In this document: positions 1 to 8,492 of the stretch, piece by piece
Layout of the letters: each line of letters opens with the position of its first letter
Position numbering within the stretch: the first letter of the stretch is position 1
Assembly: GCF_003014715.1 (NCBI RefSeq)
Contig: NZ_PYAV01000007.1
Coordinates: 165,480-229,479 of the forward strand
Origin: Salsuginibacillus halophilus
GTDB taxonomy: Bacteria; Bacillota; Bacilli; Bacillales; Marinococcaceae
Length of the DNA: 64,000 bases
Direction of reading: 5' to 3'
The notes under the pieces: model-generated
Told to the model about the DNA's origin: nothing
The model's input: the letters and a program-made list of their open reading frames with translations, nothing else
Database searches by the model: none
Program-made: the position numbers and the translations under genes

Positions 1-2
1 AT

Positions 3-671
3 GAACTCGGTATTACTGACGAAGATGCTGAGGAACTGCTGAATGAGTTTATGGAACAATACAATGCTGACAATGAAGAAGAGCTGCGTTCTATTCTCGA
101 AATGCAGTTTCAAATAACATTTCAATCTGAAGAGCAGTTAATTGAGGAGTTTATAAAGCCGCAACTCGTTATTGACCAGCTTGCTAGCGAAGATGTTGAT
201 GTTTCTGAAGATGATAAAGCATCCTATTTTGAAGAAAACGCTGAACAATTTGAAGAAGTTCACGCCCGTCACATTTTAGTTGCTGATGAAGAAACAGCAG
301 AAGAAGTTCTTCAAGAGCTTGAAGACGGTGGTGATTTTGAAGAACTCGCTGAAATTCACTCTGAAGACCCAGGCTCCAATGAAGAAGGCGGCGACCTCGG
401 CTTTTTTAACCGTGGTACAATGGTAGAACCATTTGAAGAAGAAGCATTTACCCTTGAGCCAGGTGAAGTGAGCGAACCAGTTGAAACCGATCACGGTTAC
501 CATATCATTGAAGTGCTTGATACCCGCGACAGCTATGAAGATTTTGAAGAAGATATTGAACAGCAACTCGTCCAGGAACAATCAAAATCCTCTGAGGAAA
601 TTATCCAAGAGCTGATGGAAGAAACAGACCTTACCATTGATGAAGCTTACGAAGACTGGGTTGAGCTATAA
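3..671 (+). CDS. prsA: Foldase protein PrsA (peptidyl-prolyl isomerase), 5' end missing
   Basis: The reading frame is already open at base 3, so the signal peptide, lipobox and N-terminal chaperone part lie outside the window; 222 codons are visible. A parvulin-type PPIC rotamase domain spans about residues 85-180 of the visible part (HARHILV..., [15 protein letters not shown]), followed by a short acidic helical tail. PrsA is a membrane-anchored lipoprotein that folds exported proteins outside the cell. The very high Glu/Asp content suits a high-salt or alkaline exterior. It converges on yhaL and yhaM, the B. subtilis arrangement, and ends at a bidirectional terminator. Confidence 0.93.
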   Translation, partial: ELGITDEDAEELLNEFMEQYNADNEEELRSILEMQFQITFQSEEQLIEEFIKPQLVIDQLASEDVDVSEDDKASYFEENAEQFEEVHARHILVADEETAEEVLQELEDGGDFEELAEIHSEDPGSNEEGGDLGFFNRGTMVEPFEEEAFTLEPGEVSEPVETDHGYHIIEVLDTRDSYEDFEEDIEQQLVQEQSKSSEEIIQELMEETDLTIDEAYEDWVEL

Positions 672-692
672 CTCTGTATAAAAAGAACAAAA

Positions 693-720
693 AGCCCGGC
701 GGTTTAATCACCGCCGGGCT
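693..720. terminator. Bidirectional terminator between prsA and yhaL
   Basis: An 11-bp perfect stem (AGCCCGGCGGT / ACCGCCGGGCT) with a 6-nt loop. It has a T-rich run on the plus side and an A run before it, which gives a U tract for minus-strand transcripts. Confidence 0.85.
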
Positions 721-726
721 TGTTTA

Positions 727-996
727 TTAGCGTTCGTTCATCTGGCGCCGTTCTTTTTCTGCTTCCATACGGCGAATATAAATACGACCTTCTTGTTCAA
801 TCCATTGACTGTCTTCCTTTTGCTCCTCTGCACGTGTCCGCAGCCACATCCAACCACTCCCAAGAGCCGCCGCTGCTGCTACATAAACCCATAACGGCTG
901 ACCGAGAAATGCATTTGGGGTAAAACGTTGAAATGCCACGAGCAGTACAAATAAAACCACAGATGTACCTAAAAAACGTTTTGTCCGCTTGTCCAT
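727..996 (-). CDS. yhaL: YhaL-like sporulation membrane protein
   Basis: A small 90-residue protein with two hydrophobic stretches near the N terminus (about residues 8-45) and a charged tail rich in Glu and Arg. Its place between prsA and yhaM is the B. subtilis yhaL position, and the size and topology fit the sporulation YhaL family, whose role is not understood. I chose the start MDKR because GGAGGA lies 7-8 bases before it. An in-frame ATG six codons upstream has no ribosome binding site. The assignment rests mainly on synteny and topology. Confidence 0.7.
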   Translation of the reverse strand: MDKRTKRFLGTSVVLFVLLVAFQRFTPNAFLGQPLWVYVAAAAALGSGWMWLRTRAEEQKEDSQWIEQEGRIYIRRMEAEKERRQMNER

Positions 997-1058
997 TTGA
1001 TTGTCCTCCTTCACTCAAAACGAACCTTTATCATTACGTTATGAGTGGACAGGACAAG

Positions 1059-2024
1059 TTATGAATCATCTTCGTTGTCCTCCGGAATAAATGATGGCTT
1101 ATAAAACTGGCGAAACTCCATTGCTTGTACACGTTCAGAGAACTGTCCCGGAGATACCGGACCTAAAGCTTCTTTCAACATTTCCATCCGGGCATCCACA
1201 TTATCGATATAATGAAGCAGTTCCGCTTCTTTAACTTGCGGTGCTTTCGGACTTCCCCACTCACCTTTACCGTGGTGACTTAAGATTAAATGCTGCAGCA
1301 TTAAAGGTTCTTCTCCTTCAATACCTAATTCTTCTGCCGCTTTATCAATTTCTGTAGCCATTAAAGAAATATGACCAATTAACTTACCTTCAAGGGTATA
1401 AGCGGTATCAATCGGCCCCGAAAGCTCACGTACTTTTCCTAAGTCATGCAGAATAATTCCTGCGTACAACAAGTCTGCATTCACGTGCGGATAGAGCTTA
1501 ACAAGCGCATCTCCTAAATCAAGCATGCAATTGACATGGTAAGCAAGCCCGGATAAAAACTCGTGGTGATTTTTTGTGGCTGCCGGTGATGTTAAAAATG
1601 CTTCTTGATGTTTTTTGACTAAATGGCGCGTAATGCGCTGCAGTTTTGAGTTTTCAATCGCAAATATGTAAGCGTGAATATTTGCAAGCAGTTCTTCCTG
1701 GGTGAGTGGTGCTGATTTTACAAAGTCAGCAACCTGTACGTGATCGTGTTCGTTTGACGGACGAATGCTGCGAACTTTTAACTGCAGCCGGCCTTTAAAA
1801 TCAACAACTTCTCCTTGTACATAAACAAGCGTACGCGCTTGATACTGCACCTCATCTTCAGGCGTCACACCCCAGAGCTTCGCTTCAATTTCTCCACTTT
1901 TATCACTTAACATCACCGTTAAAAACGGTTTATTGTTACTAGCAATGCCGCGCACCGAGGAACGAATGAGTGCATACTGTTCGACACGGTCGCCAACTTG
2001 TTTTTTACGGATCCCTTGTTCCAT
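1059..2024 (-). CDS. yhaM: 3'-5' exoribonuclease YhaM
   Basis: An N-terminal OB-fold nucleic-acid-binding domain (about residues 10-95) is followed by an HD-type metal-dependent phosphohydrolase domain ([31 protein letters not shown]). This is the YhaM architecture. YhaM degrades RNA and single-stranded DNA from the 3' end and takes part in mRNA turnover. The start MEQGIRKK aligns with the usual YhaM start; an ATG eight codons upstream is possible, and neither has a strong ribosome binding site. It lies directly behind yhaL and prsA as in B. subtilis. Confidence 0.93.
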   Translation of the reverse strand: MEQGIRKKQVGDRVEQYALIRSSVRGIASNNKPFLTVMLSDKSGEIEAKLWGVTPEDEVQYQARTLVYVQGEVVDFKGRLQLKVRSIRPSNEHDHVQVADFVKSAPLTQEELLANIHAYIFAIENSKLQRITRHLVKKHQEAFLTSPAATKNHHEFLSGLAYHVNCMLDLGDALVKLYPHVNADLLYAGIILHDLGKVRELSGPIDTAYTLEGKLIGHISLMATEIDKAAEELGIEGEEPLMLQHLILSHHGKGEWGSPKAPQVKEAELLHYIDNVDARMEMLKEALGPVSPGQFSERVQAMEFRQFYKPSFIPEDNEDDS

Positions 2025-2149
2025 AAACCACCAGCCGTCCTTTCTCATCTATCACTAATTAACTTTACTCCATTCAGTATATCACAGCAGTTCTGTTAAC
2101 CAACCAGGGTAATACAAGTTTGATGCTCTGTCACTTGGATAAAAAAACA

Positions 2150-2172
2150 GAACCTCCTATACATGGAGGTTC
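2150..2172 (-). terminator. Intrinsic terminator beyond repeat copy 1
   Basis: A perfect stem GAACCTCC / GGAGGTTC with a 7-nt loop. On the minus strand it is followed by CTGTTTTTTT. The nearest minus-strand gene upstream is at 2540-2734, so a repeat element lies between that gene and its terminator. Confidence 0.75.
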
Positions 2173-2175
2173 CCA

Positions 2176-2530
2176 GACTGTTGACAAAGTACAAAACTTA
2201 ACATTAACTCACAACTTACTTACTCTGAGCTCCGGGGGCTGTCCTATTGAGAGGATAAAATCGAACAATGAACGTAACCGGAACGAAAGCGGACGCTTTC
2301 CCGAGGGCTTGGCTTAAGATCCTCTGGGAGTCGCCATCTTTCGTTTCGGTCACTTTTACAATTACCTTTTGTTTATGGTTCGCTTGATCGTTCAGAAGCA
2401 TCATGATGAAGCTGATTCATAACGACGCAAGGCTGACGAGCACCGGAGGCGCCTACGCAGAACAACGAGTGAGAAAATCCCGCAGGCTGTGGTTTTCTGC
2501 CGAGGGGGTTGAGGACTAAAAAGACACGGT
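2176..2530 (-). repeat. Dispersed palindromic repeat, copy 1 (hairpin core deleted)
   Basis: Fills the gap between yhaM and the small membrane protein gene. The palindromic core (2274-2353) is 80 bp instead of 135: it keeps both outer arms (GGACGCTTTCCCGAGGG and CTCTGGGAGTCGCC) but has lost the inner stem and loop. The flanks share sequence with the other copies: AAAGTACAAAACTT and GAGGATAAAAT on one side, and a segment with AAATCCCGCAGGC and GCCGAGGGGGTTGAG at 2424-2516. No convincing gene is seen inside. Orientation is given as that of the other copies' hairpin strand. Confidence 0.85.
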
Positions 2531-2539
2531 GACTTATGC

Positions 2540-2734
2540 TCACCCGGTTTCATTGGGATGCGGTTTTTTGCCTCGCTCTTTTTGAAGCATTTTATAAGCT
2601 GCAAATCCCATAATCGTCAAACTAACACCTGATAAGATGCCAGCAGCATAAGGCGAGTGATCTTGAATCATAACAGAAGAAACCACGATCAACATCAAAC
2701 CGACAGTTACAATTGTTAAATAATTTCTTTCCAT
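2540..2734 (-). CDS. Small two-helix membrane protein of unknown function
   Basis: 64 residues with two predicted transmembrane helices (about residues 5-22 and 28-47) and a short basic tail rich in Lys. A good ribosome binding site (AAGGAG, 8 bases before the ATG) supports it. I do not recognise the family. Downstream there is a repeat element and then a terminator, so its transcript would carry the repeat in its 3' untranslated region. Confidence 0.6.
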   Translation of the reverse strand: MERNYLTIVTVGLMLIVVSSVMIQDHSPYAAGILSGVSLTIMGFAAYKMLQKERGKKPHPNETG

Positions 2735-2833
2735 ATGTAAATCTCCTTACCTAGAAAATAATGCTAAATTTATTTTAACACATATCACCTTCCTTTTTCA
2801 TACAAACCACAACAAAACGTAAGTGTACAAAAA

Positions 2834-2866
2834 CAGCCCGCCTGATTAGCTATATCCAGCGGGCTG
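2834..2866 (-). terminator. Terminator of the cssR-cssS operon
   Basis: Stem CAGCCCGC / GCGGGCTG with U-rich sequence after it on the minus strand, immediately behind the histidine kinase stop codon. Confidence 0.8.
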
Positions 2867-2874
2867 CTTTTGCT

Positions 2875-4242
2875 TTATTCGTCTTTATCTGACACTTCAC
2901 TAAACGGCAGGTGTACTTGAAACGCAACCCCATGCGGCGTATTTGTCACATGATACGTGCCGTGATGTAATTCAGCAATTCGACTGACAATGGCTAACCC
3001 TAGACCAAACTGACCTTTGTTTCCTTTCCGGAATGGGTCGAATAAATGCGGTAGTTCTTCCTCCGGAATGTGGTCCCCGTCATTTTCTACGATAATGACA
3101 GCTTCATCATTTTTCTGTTCAATTCTCATTTCAATCGTCGATACTGCATAGCGCATGGCGTTTTCAATGAGATTTTCTAAAAGTACTTGAATATGCTCTA
3201 CATCACCTGTGAACTCTTGATCTGCACCAGCAATTAAAATTTTCACATCGCTTCGCTGCATACGGAAACGCTCTTCGATTTGATAAGCAATTTCACCAAA
3301 ACGGATCAACTCTAAGTTAATCGTTTCTTTTTTCAACGTATCAAGCTTTGTAAAGTAAAGCATGTCTCTGACACGGTGTTCCATCCGGTCTGCTTCTGCA
3401 AGAATAACATCCATCGTTTTTTCCATATCTTTCTTTGGAAGAATCCCATCTTTAACAGATTGGGCGTACGTTTTCACAACCATAATCGGCGTTTTTAATT
3501 CATGTGAGGCATGCTGAATAAACGTTTTCTGCGAACGGTCGTACCGAATTAAGTTTTGCCGCATTTGCTCAAATTGATCAGAAAGCTTACGGAAATCATC
3601 GTCACCTTCCCAATGAAATGGCTCTTTCCAGTTTCGCTTTGAAATCTGCTCAAAATGATTACCTAAAAGACGCAGCGGCTGCCGTAAATAACGTTTCAGC
3701 CAGATCGCCGGGAGCAGGCTGAGGGCGCCGGCAATAACTAATAAGTAAATGAGCCGTTCCCACAGTCTGTTCACCATTAAATCACGGTAAGTATCCCACA
3801 TATAAGAGATTTGATAGCCGTCCTCATTGCCATCATCAACATGTGTAATGACATAAAACAATGTAGCACCACTATATGTTAACTCGTAGCGGCCCCGCTC
3901 TGTATCTTGATCTACAGCGTTGGCTACCATTTCCCGCAAAACATTATCAGGCACAGGATCGCCTTGCTGCGTACCAAATTGGCCGTCAATTAAAAATAAA
4001 TGTCCAACTGCCCGTTCTGCTTCCCGACGTTCAATGAAATCAAGTTCTGATTCCGGCACATCGTAAAAATCGCTAAACGGCATGGCAAACCGGGCCTGTT
4101 CCTGCTCAATAATCCGGTACGTTTCTTCTGTCAATGTTCCTTTAATCGAAATCGGATAAACAACGACTAATGTCAACCCGACCAAAACAACCAACGCAAT
4201 AAACGAAAGCCAAATGCGCCGGGTGAGATTCATTCTAATCAT
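2875..4242 (-). CDS. cssS: Secretion-stress sensor histidine kinase CssS-like
   Basis: 455 residues. Transmembrane helices at about 10-30 and 163-183 frame an acidic extracytoplasmic sensor. A HAMP-like linker follows, then a HisKA domain with the phospho-acceptor His247 in HASHELKTP, and a HATPase domain with N box (LLENLIENAMRYA) and G box (FGLGLAI). The kinase core closely resembles B. subtilis CssS, which senses misfolded secreted proteins and, with CssR, induces quality-control proteases. Its start overlaps the end of the regulator gene by 4 bases, so the two are translationally coupled. The sensor domain is too divergent to prove the same signal. Confidence 0.8.
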   Translation of the reverse strand: MIRMNLTRRIWLSFIALVVLVGLTLVVVYPISIKGTLTEETYRIIEQEQARFAMPFSDFYDVPESELDFIERREAERAVGHLFLIDGQFGTQQGDPVPDNVLREMVANAVDQDTERGRYELTYSGATLFYVITHVDDGNEDGYQISYMWDTYRDLMVNRLWERLIYLLVIAGALSLLPAIWLKRYLRQPLRLLGNHFEQISKRNWKEPFHWEGDDDFRKLSDQFEQMRQNLIRYDRSQKTFIQHASHELKTPIMVVKTYAQSVKDGILPKKDMEKTMDVILAEADRMEHRVRDMLYFTKLDTLKKETINLELIRFGEIAYQIEERFRMQRSDVKILIAGADQEFTGDVEHIQVLLENLIENAMRYAVSTIEMRIEQKNDEAVIIVENDGDHIPEEELPHLFDPFRKGNKGQFGLGLAIVSRIAELHHGTYHVTNTPHGVAFQVHLPFSEVSDKDE

Positions 4243-4922
4243 GAGGATAGAACTCTGTAACCATAACCGTACAGTGTCTCCAAGTGAATACGAGGCATTT
4301 TCTTACGGACGCGGCGGACGACATCATCAACCGCCCGCTCGGAGCCAAAGTAATTTTCGCCCCATACATTTTCAATAATTTCTTCGCGAGATAACGCTTT
4401 TCCAACTTGTTCAGTTAAAAGCAGAATTAAATCCATCTCTTTTGTCGTTAAATCAACGATATGGTTTTCATCTTCTGTATCCACTACTGTCCGTGCCTCC
4501 GGATCGATTGTGTAGTTATTTAAATCAAAAGCACTTGAGGCCTCTGCTTCTTCAACATAAACTCTTGAAAGCAGCTTTTTCGCACGAATAATCAACTCCT
4601 GCGGTAAAAACGGCTTAGCTAAGTAGTCATCACTTCCCATCTCGAGACCGAGTACCCGATCAAGGTCCTGGTCCCGGGCTGAAATAAAGATAACAGGGAC
4701 TGCCCCTTGTTTCTCACGGATGGTTTTTAAGATTTGATAGCCGTCTGTTCCCGGCAGCATAATATCAAGCACCCACAAGTGTGGTGTATCTTCAACAGCT
4801 TTCTGAGCTGATTCTCCGTCAGCAAAGACGCTTACCTCCCATCCTTCTTTTTCCATATACGCTTTCAATACTTCCGAAAGGTTCTCTTCATCTTCAACAA
4901 GAAACACTTTATACTCGCTCAT
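4239..4922 (-). CDS. cssR: OmpR-family response regulator CssR-like
   Basis: 227 residues. A receiver domain with phospho-acceptor Asp53 (VLDIMLPG) and Lys in the SAKP-type position (YLAKPFLP) is followed by a C-terminal winged helix (DLTTKEMDLILLL, VWGENYFGSERAVDDVVRRVRKK, YGYGYRV). Similarity to B. subtilis CssR runs along the whole protein as I recall it, including the DYFG/NYFG segment. First gene of a two-gene operon with cssS. The roughly 220 bases upstream must hold the promoter, but I could not assign a clear one. Confidence 0.82.
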   Translation of the reverse strand: MSEYKVFLVEDEENLSEVLKAYMEKEGWEVSVFADGESAQKAVEDTPHLWVLDIMLPGTDGYQILKTIREKQGAVPVIFISARDQDLDRVLGLEMGSDDYLAKPFLPQELIIRAKKLLSRVYVEEAEASSAFDLNNYTIDPEARTVVDTEDENHIVDLTTKEMDLILLLTEQVGKALSREEIIENVWGENYFGSERAVDDVVRRVRKKMPRIHLETLYGYGYRVLSS

Positions 4923-5163
4923 ATTAACCTTTCCTTTCTTTTTTTGGCTGCTCGTTGCAACCCTCTGTTTATTTGAAATGTATGTTTAATCAATGATTGC
5001 TTAACGGTTCTTTGTCTTCTTTATATCACAAATTCACGAATGAAAACAGCAATCTCCAATTTCTTTAGGATCCTGCGACGATTATGGTGAAATTTCGCAC
5101 CAACATTTGATCTGTTAAAGACATTTCCTTGCACCAGACCATTTGCAGCTTCACACGAGAAAA

Positions 5164-5185
5164 CCGCCCGTAAATATACGGACGG
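5164..5185 (-). terminator. Terminator of the Gly/Tyr-rich protein gene
   Basis: Stem CCGTCCGTA / TACGGGCGG (minus strand) with one wobble pair, followed by TTTTC, directly after the stop codon. Confidence 0.7.
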
Positions 5186-5197
5186 CTGATGAATTAA

Positions 5198-5791
5198 TTA
5201 CCACCACGGCAGGGCGGATAAAGCTACAAGGGCTGCAAGCGGAAGTACACTGCGGCGCCAGCGGCGAGGACGTGGGCGCGGACGTGGATAATAACCTCCA
5301 TAACCACCGTAGCCGCCATAACCACCATAGCCTCCGTAGCCGCCGCCATAACCCCACGGTCCAAACCCGCCAAACTGACGCGCATCCATTTCCGGGTTTA
5401 AACCGTAACCTTGCATCGGCATCTCTGCACTGCGTGGCTGACTCGGCATATACATCGGCATTTCGTTATTTTGCTCATGCGGATTACCATAGTAATTGTC
5501 TTGATGTTGATTAGGATCATACCCCATCATGTGCGGATGCTGATTTCCCCACGGCTGCTGCATGCCCCCGTAGTTCTGCATATTGCCGTGATGCTGCATA
5601 CCCCCGTAACCCTGCATGTTCTGCTGCATCATCATCTCCTGGTAATCTTCCGGGTCCCATTCAGGAACCATCATATACACGTATTCATCGTCTACTTCTT
5701 CAACGATTCCTTGATGCATCTGATGATCATTCGTCTGTGCAACCACCATCTGTCCGATATGCTGCTTACACCAATCCTGCATATTCATCAT
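5198..5791 (-). CDS. Gly/Tyr/Met-rich low-complexity protein with hydrophobic tail
   Basis: 197 residues. The N-terminal 50 residues look like a small beta domain (GQMVVAQTNDH..HQGIVEEVDDEYVYMMVP). Then comes a Met/Gln/His/Pro/Gly-rich stretch, a run of GGY triplets (about residues 148-168), a PRPRPRPRR segment, and a final hydrophobic helix ending in a Trp pair. This layout resembles spore coat or surface proteins of bacilli, but I do not recognise a characterised family. It is monocistronic, with its own terminator. Either of the two leading ATG codons could be the start; a GGGGG-type ribosome binding site lies a little far upstream. Confidence 0.75.
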   Translation of the reverse strand: MMNMQDWCKQHIGQMVVAQTNDHQMHQGIVEEVDDEYVYMMVPEWDPEDYQEMMMQQNMQGYGGMQHHGNMQNYGGMQQPWGNQHPHMMGYDPNQHQDNYYGNPHEQNNEMPMYMPSQPRSAEMPMQGYGLNPEMDARQFGGFGPWGYGGGYGGYGGYGGYGGYGGYYPRPRPRPRRWRRSVLPLAALVALSALPWW

Positions 5792-5859
5792 GTGAATCGC
5801 CTACCCCCTTTACATTGCTTATGTTATTCAACAATATTCAAGGGTGTGCACACTTTTTA

Positions 5860-7143
5860 TCAGCGGAGTCGAATCGCCCTTTTGATATCCTTTAAAGCAC
5901 TCGATTTCCCGTACATTAACACGCCGCCGCGGTACACTCGTGCACCAAGCCAGGCAAAAAACATGATTGTTAGTGCCATCAAAGCAATTGATAAACTTAC
6001 TTCCCACCACGGAACATCTGTCATGCCAACGCGCAAAAACATAATCATCGGCGTGAAAAACGGAATGAACGACGTAATGGTTACAATTGTTGAATCGGGC
6101 GCATTCAAACCAAACATCGCGATAAAAAAGGCCATAATAATAACCATGTTGATCGGTCCATTCGCCTGCCCGACATCTTCAATCCGGCTGATGACCGAAC
6201 CGAGCATCGCCGACAATGTGGCATACAGCAAAAAGCCGAGCATGAAGAATAAAAAGGCGTAGGCGATTAACAACAAGCTTACCCCTTCATCTTGATTCAA
6301 GAGTTGTGCCGGATCCATTACACCGACTGCTTCTTCTTCACCTGATCGGCTTGTTAATAAACTCCCGCCGCCGAGAAGAAAAATGAGAGCGAACTTTGTT
6401 AAACCAAGCAGGGCTACACCTGCAATTTTGCCAAACATCTGCTTCTCCGGTGATACGCTTGAAATTAGAATTTCCATGACACGTGAAGATTTCTCTGTCG
6501 CAACCTCCATAGATACCATGTTACCGAGAAAGATCACCGAAAAATAAATGACAAATAATAAGATATAAACGAGAAACATCGCCTGGCCCTGCTCTACTTC
6601 ACTTACCCCTTCATCTGAACCACTGTCGCCAAGTTCGACAGTTTCTAGTGCAACCGGTGCAGTTAAAGCTTCTACTTCTGAGACGTCAAGACCTGCCGAC
6701 TCTGCACCAAACCGCAGCTGTACATCTGAAAGGATCTGCTGAAGCTGTTCCTGCTGCGGCAAAGAAAGTGAACCTTCTCCCCGCCATTCAGCCTGAAGGG
6801 AAGTTTCTTCATGAACTTCAAGATGGAGAAGACCGTCTGCTTCACCAGCTTGGACTTCGGCTTCGAGTGCTTCTTCATCCGCCTCACTCTCTGCACGAGT
6901 GACCGCAAATAAAGCGTTCTCACCAGCACGATCTTCAAAAATCTGCGCAGCTTCTTCATCACCGAGCACGAGAACTTCTGTCGTTTCAGGTGCTGTATCA
7001 CCGCCGTCAAATAATGAAATGATACGGTCCATATTCATAAAAACTAAAATAAATGCAAGCGTAATCAATGTCGTTGTAATAAAAGCTTTAGACTTTAGTT
7101 TTGTCATATATGTATGACCCATAACTGTCAAAAACTCACGCAT
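5860..7143 (-). CDS. yhaP: ABC transporter permease YhaP (NatB-like)
   Basis: 427 residues. One N-terminal transmembrane helix is followed by a large, very acidic extracytoplasmic domain (about residues 40-185) and then five or more helices in the C-terminal half, typical of ABC-2 NatB/YhaP permeases. The start MREFLTVMGH sits 8 bases inside the end of the ATPase gene, with GGGGGC just upstream; an upstream in-frame ATG is unlikely. It forms a transporter with YhaQ. The family has been linked to sodium or drug efflux, but the substrate here is not shown by the sequence. Confidence 0.88.
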   Translation of the reverse strand: MREFLTVMGHTYMTKLKSKAFITTTLITLAFILVFMNMDRIISLFDGGDTAPETTEVLVLGDEEAAQIFEDRAGENALFAVTRAESEADEEALEAEVQAGEADGLLHLEVHEETSLQAEWRGEGSLSLPQQEQLQQILSDVQLRFGAESAGLDVSEVEALTAPVALETVELGDSGSDEGVSEVEQGQAMFLVYILLFVIYFSVIFLGNMVSMEVATEKSSRVMEILISSVSPEKQMFGKIAGVALLGLTKFALIFLLGGGSLLTSRSGEEEAVGVMDPAQLLNQDEGVSLLLIAYAFLFFMLGFLLYATLSAMLGSVISRIEDVGQANGPINMVIIMAFFIAMFGLNAPDSTIVTITSFIPFFTPMIMFLRVGMTDVPWWEVSLSIALMALTIMFFAWLGARVYRGGVLMYGKSSALKDIKRAIRLR

Positions 7144-8035
7144 AAGAAGCCCCCACTTTCGCAATAAAAATATCATTTAGCGAAGGGTCTTCCAGTGAAA
7201 AACGCCGAACACGGCCGCATCCCTGCAGTGCTTCAAAGATGTGCTCTGCCGTTTCTTCATCCCTGATTTCTAAACGTAGTCCATTCGCTCGCTCTTCAAC
7301 GGCAAGTACACCGTCCATTGTTTTTATAAACGAGCAATCAAATTCGGCCTCTATAACTAAATATTTGCGGCCGAAATTCTGCTTAATTTCACGAATGTGC
7401 CCACCAACAACAGGCTCACCTTTATGAAGAATGCATAAGTGTTCACACATCTCTTCGACATGCTCCATACGATGACTTGAAAAAATAATGGTCGTTCCGT
7501 TCTCTTTTAGTTCAACGACAGCTTTTTTTAAGATTTCTACGTTCAAAGGGTCCAAACCACTGAACGGCTCATCGAGAATGAGCAATTCAGGTTCATGCAA
7601 AATTGCTGCAATGAGCTGAATTTTTTGCTGATTTCCTTTTGAAAGCTCTTCAACTTTTTGCTGCTCATATGCTTCAGCTTGAAACCGCTCCAACCAGTAC
7701 CTCATCTTCGGCACAATATCCTTTTTTTTCATCCCGCGCAGCTTACCGAGATAGATTAACTGGTCGGCCACTTTCAGTTTCGGGTAAAGACCGCGCTCCT
7801 CAGGTAAATAGCCGACTTTACCGCTCTCTTTATACGTTAACGGTTGGTTATTCCATTCAATAGAGCCACTATTTGGATCAAGTAATCCAATAATCATACG
7901 GAATGTCGTTGTTTTACCAGCCCCATTTGCGCCAAGCATCCCAAACATTTCACCTTCTGGTATGGATAAGCTTAAGCCCCGTACAGCTTCTGTACCTCCA
8001 AAAGACTTTGTCACTTCGTTAAGGGTTAAAGCCAA
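7136..8035 (-). CDS. yhaQ: ABC transporter ATP-binding protein YhaQ
   Basis: 299 residues with Walker A (GANGAGKTT), signature (LSKGNQQKIQ) and Walker B (LLILDEPFSGLD), then a C-terminal regulatory extension typical of NatA-like ATPases. The start is TTG (MALTLNEV), placed 6 bases after a strong AGGAGGTGG site. A GTG three codons upstream lies inside that Shine-Dalgarno sequence and is therefore unlikely. It overlaps yhaP by 8 bases, so the two subunits are coupled. Confidence 0.9.
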   Translation of the reverse strand: MALTLNEVTKSFGGTEAVRGLSLSIPEGEMFGMLGANGAGKTTTFRMIIGLLDPNSGSIEWNNQPLTYKESGKVGYLPEERGLYPKLKVADQLIYLGKLRGMKKKDIVPKMRYWLERFQAEAYEQQKVEELSKGNQQKIQLIAAILHEPELLILDEPFSGLDPLNVEILKKAVVELKENGTTIIFSSHRMEHVEEMCEHLCILHKGEPVVGGHIREIKQNFGRKYLVIEAEFDCSFIKTMDGVLAVEERANGLRLEIRDEETAEHIFEALQGCGRVRRFSLEDPSLNDIFIAKVGASYA

Positions 8036-8115
8036 GCTAACCACCTCCTACAAATTTCTTATACTATCATAACTTTCATCGTACATGAAATATCACTTTT
8101 CCAAAAGACCCCATA

Positions 8116-8165
8116 TTGCTTTTTCTTGTGAAATTTCTTAAAATATAAATATGAATGATCATTCA
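8116..8165 (+). promoter_or_regulatory. Promoter with palindromic operator upstream of yhzD
   Basis: TTGCTT at 8116-8121, a 17-base spacer and TAAAAT at 8139-8144 form a sigma-A type promoter. A perfect 14-bp palindrome TGAATGATCATTCA (8152-8165) falls at the expected transcription start. Its half sites TGAATGA / TCATTCA match those of the B. subtilis FadR (TetR family) operator, but without the central spacer. The divergent yhaQ-yhaP operon begins about 115 bases away. Confidence 0.55.
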
Positions 8166-8185
8166 GTCAAAAGGAGGGTGTGCAT

Positions 8186-8365
8186 ATGAACTACGCACTT
8201 ACAGCTTTCTCTAAAAAAGGAGAACTTTTATTGAACGAAGATTTTGAGGCTGAAAATGATGAAGAAGCGATCGCCCACGGACGGAAACGCTTAAGCGAAG
8301 AAAGCTTGTGGGAAACAACCCACCGCCTTGTACGGGCCGGACAAATGATCTTATTTCATCGTTAA
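8186..8365 (+). CDS. yhzD: YhzD-like small protein
   Basis: 59 residues. The pattern YALTAFSKKGELLLNEDFEA...ILFHR matches the Bacillus YhzD family (about 61 residues; function unknown). The ATG at 8186 is 6-7 bases after AAGGAGGG; a GTG two codons earlier overlaps the ribosome binding site. In B. subtilis yhzD also lies in the yha region. Confidence 0.75.
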   Translation: MNYALTAFSKKGELLLNEDFEAENDEEAIAHGRKRLSEESLWETTHRLVRAGQMILFHR

Positions 8366-8434
8366 TCAAGTGACGCCAACTTTTGTGGTGTGCGCTCCAA
8401 CTTCGCCTGCTCGCACTCTAGTTACGCAAAAAAT

Positions 8435-8473
8435 CCGGACGCTCCGCCAGTTTTACACTGGCAGAGCGCCCGG
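8435..8473 (-). terminator. Terminator of the HAD-fold gene
   Basis: A long stem (CCGGACGCTCCGCCAG pairs with CTGGCAGAGCGCCCGG, with mismatches) around a 7-nt loop. On the minus strand it is followed by ATTTTTT. Confidence 0.8.
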
Positions 8474-8492
8474 CAGACGGCTTATACTCAAA

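Noticed and set aside
2120..2604. Short open frames on both strands in repeat copy 1.
   Set aside because: Not shared by the other copies in any one frame; the conserved feature is hairpin structure, not coding potential.
5411..6262. 283-codon plus-strand frame.
   Set aside because: Antisense to the Gly/Tyr-rich protein and yhaP genes, His-rich low-complexity translation and no start signals.
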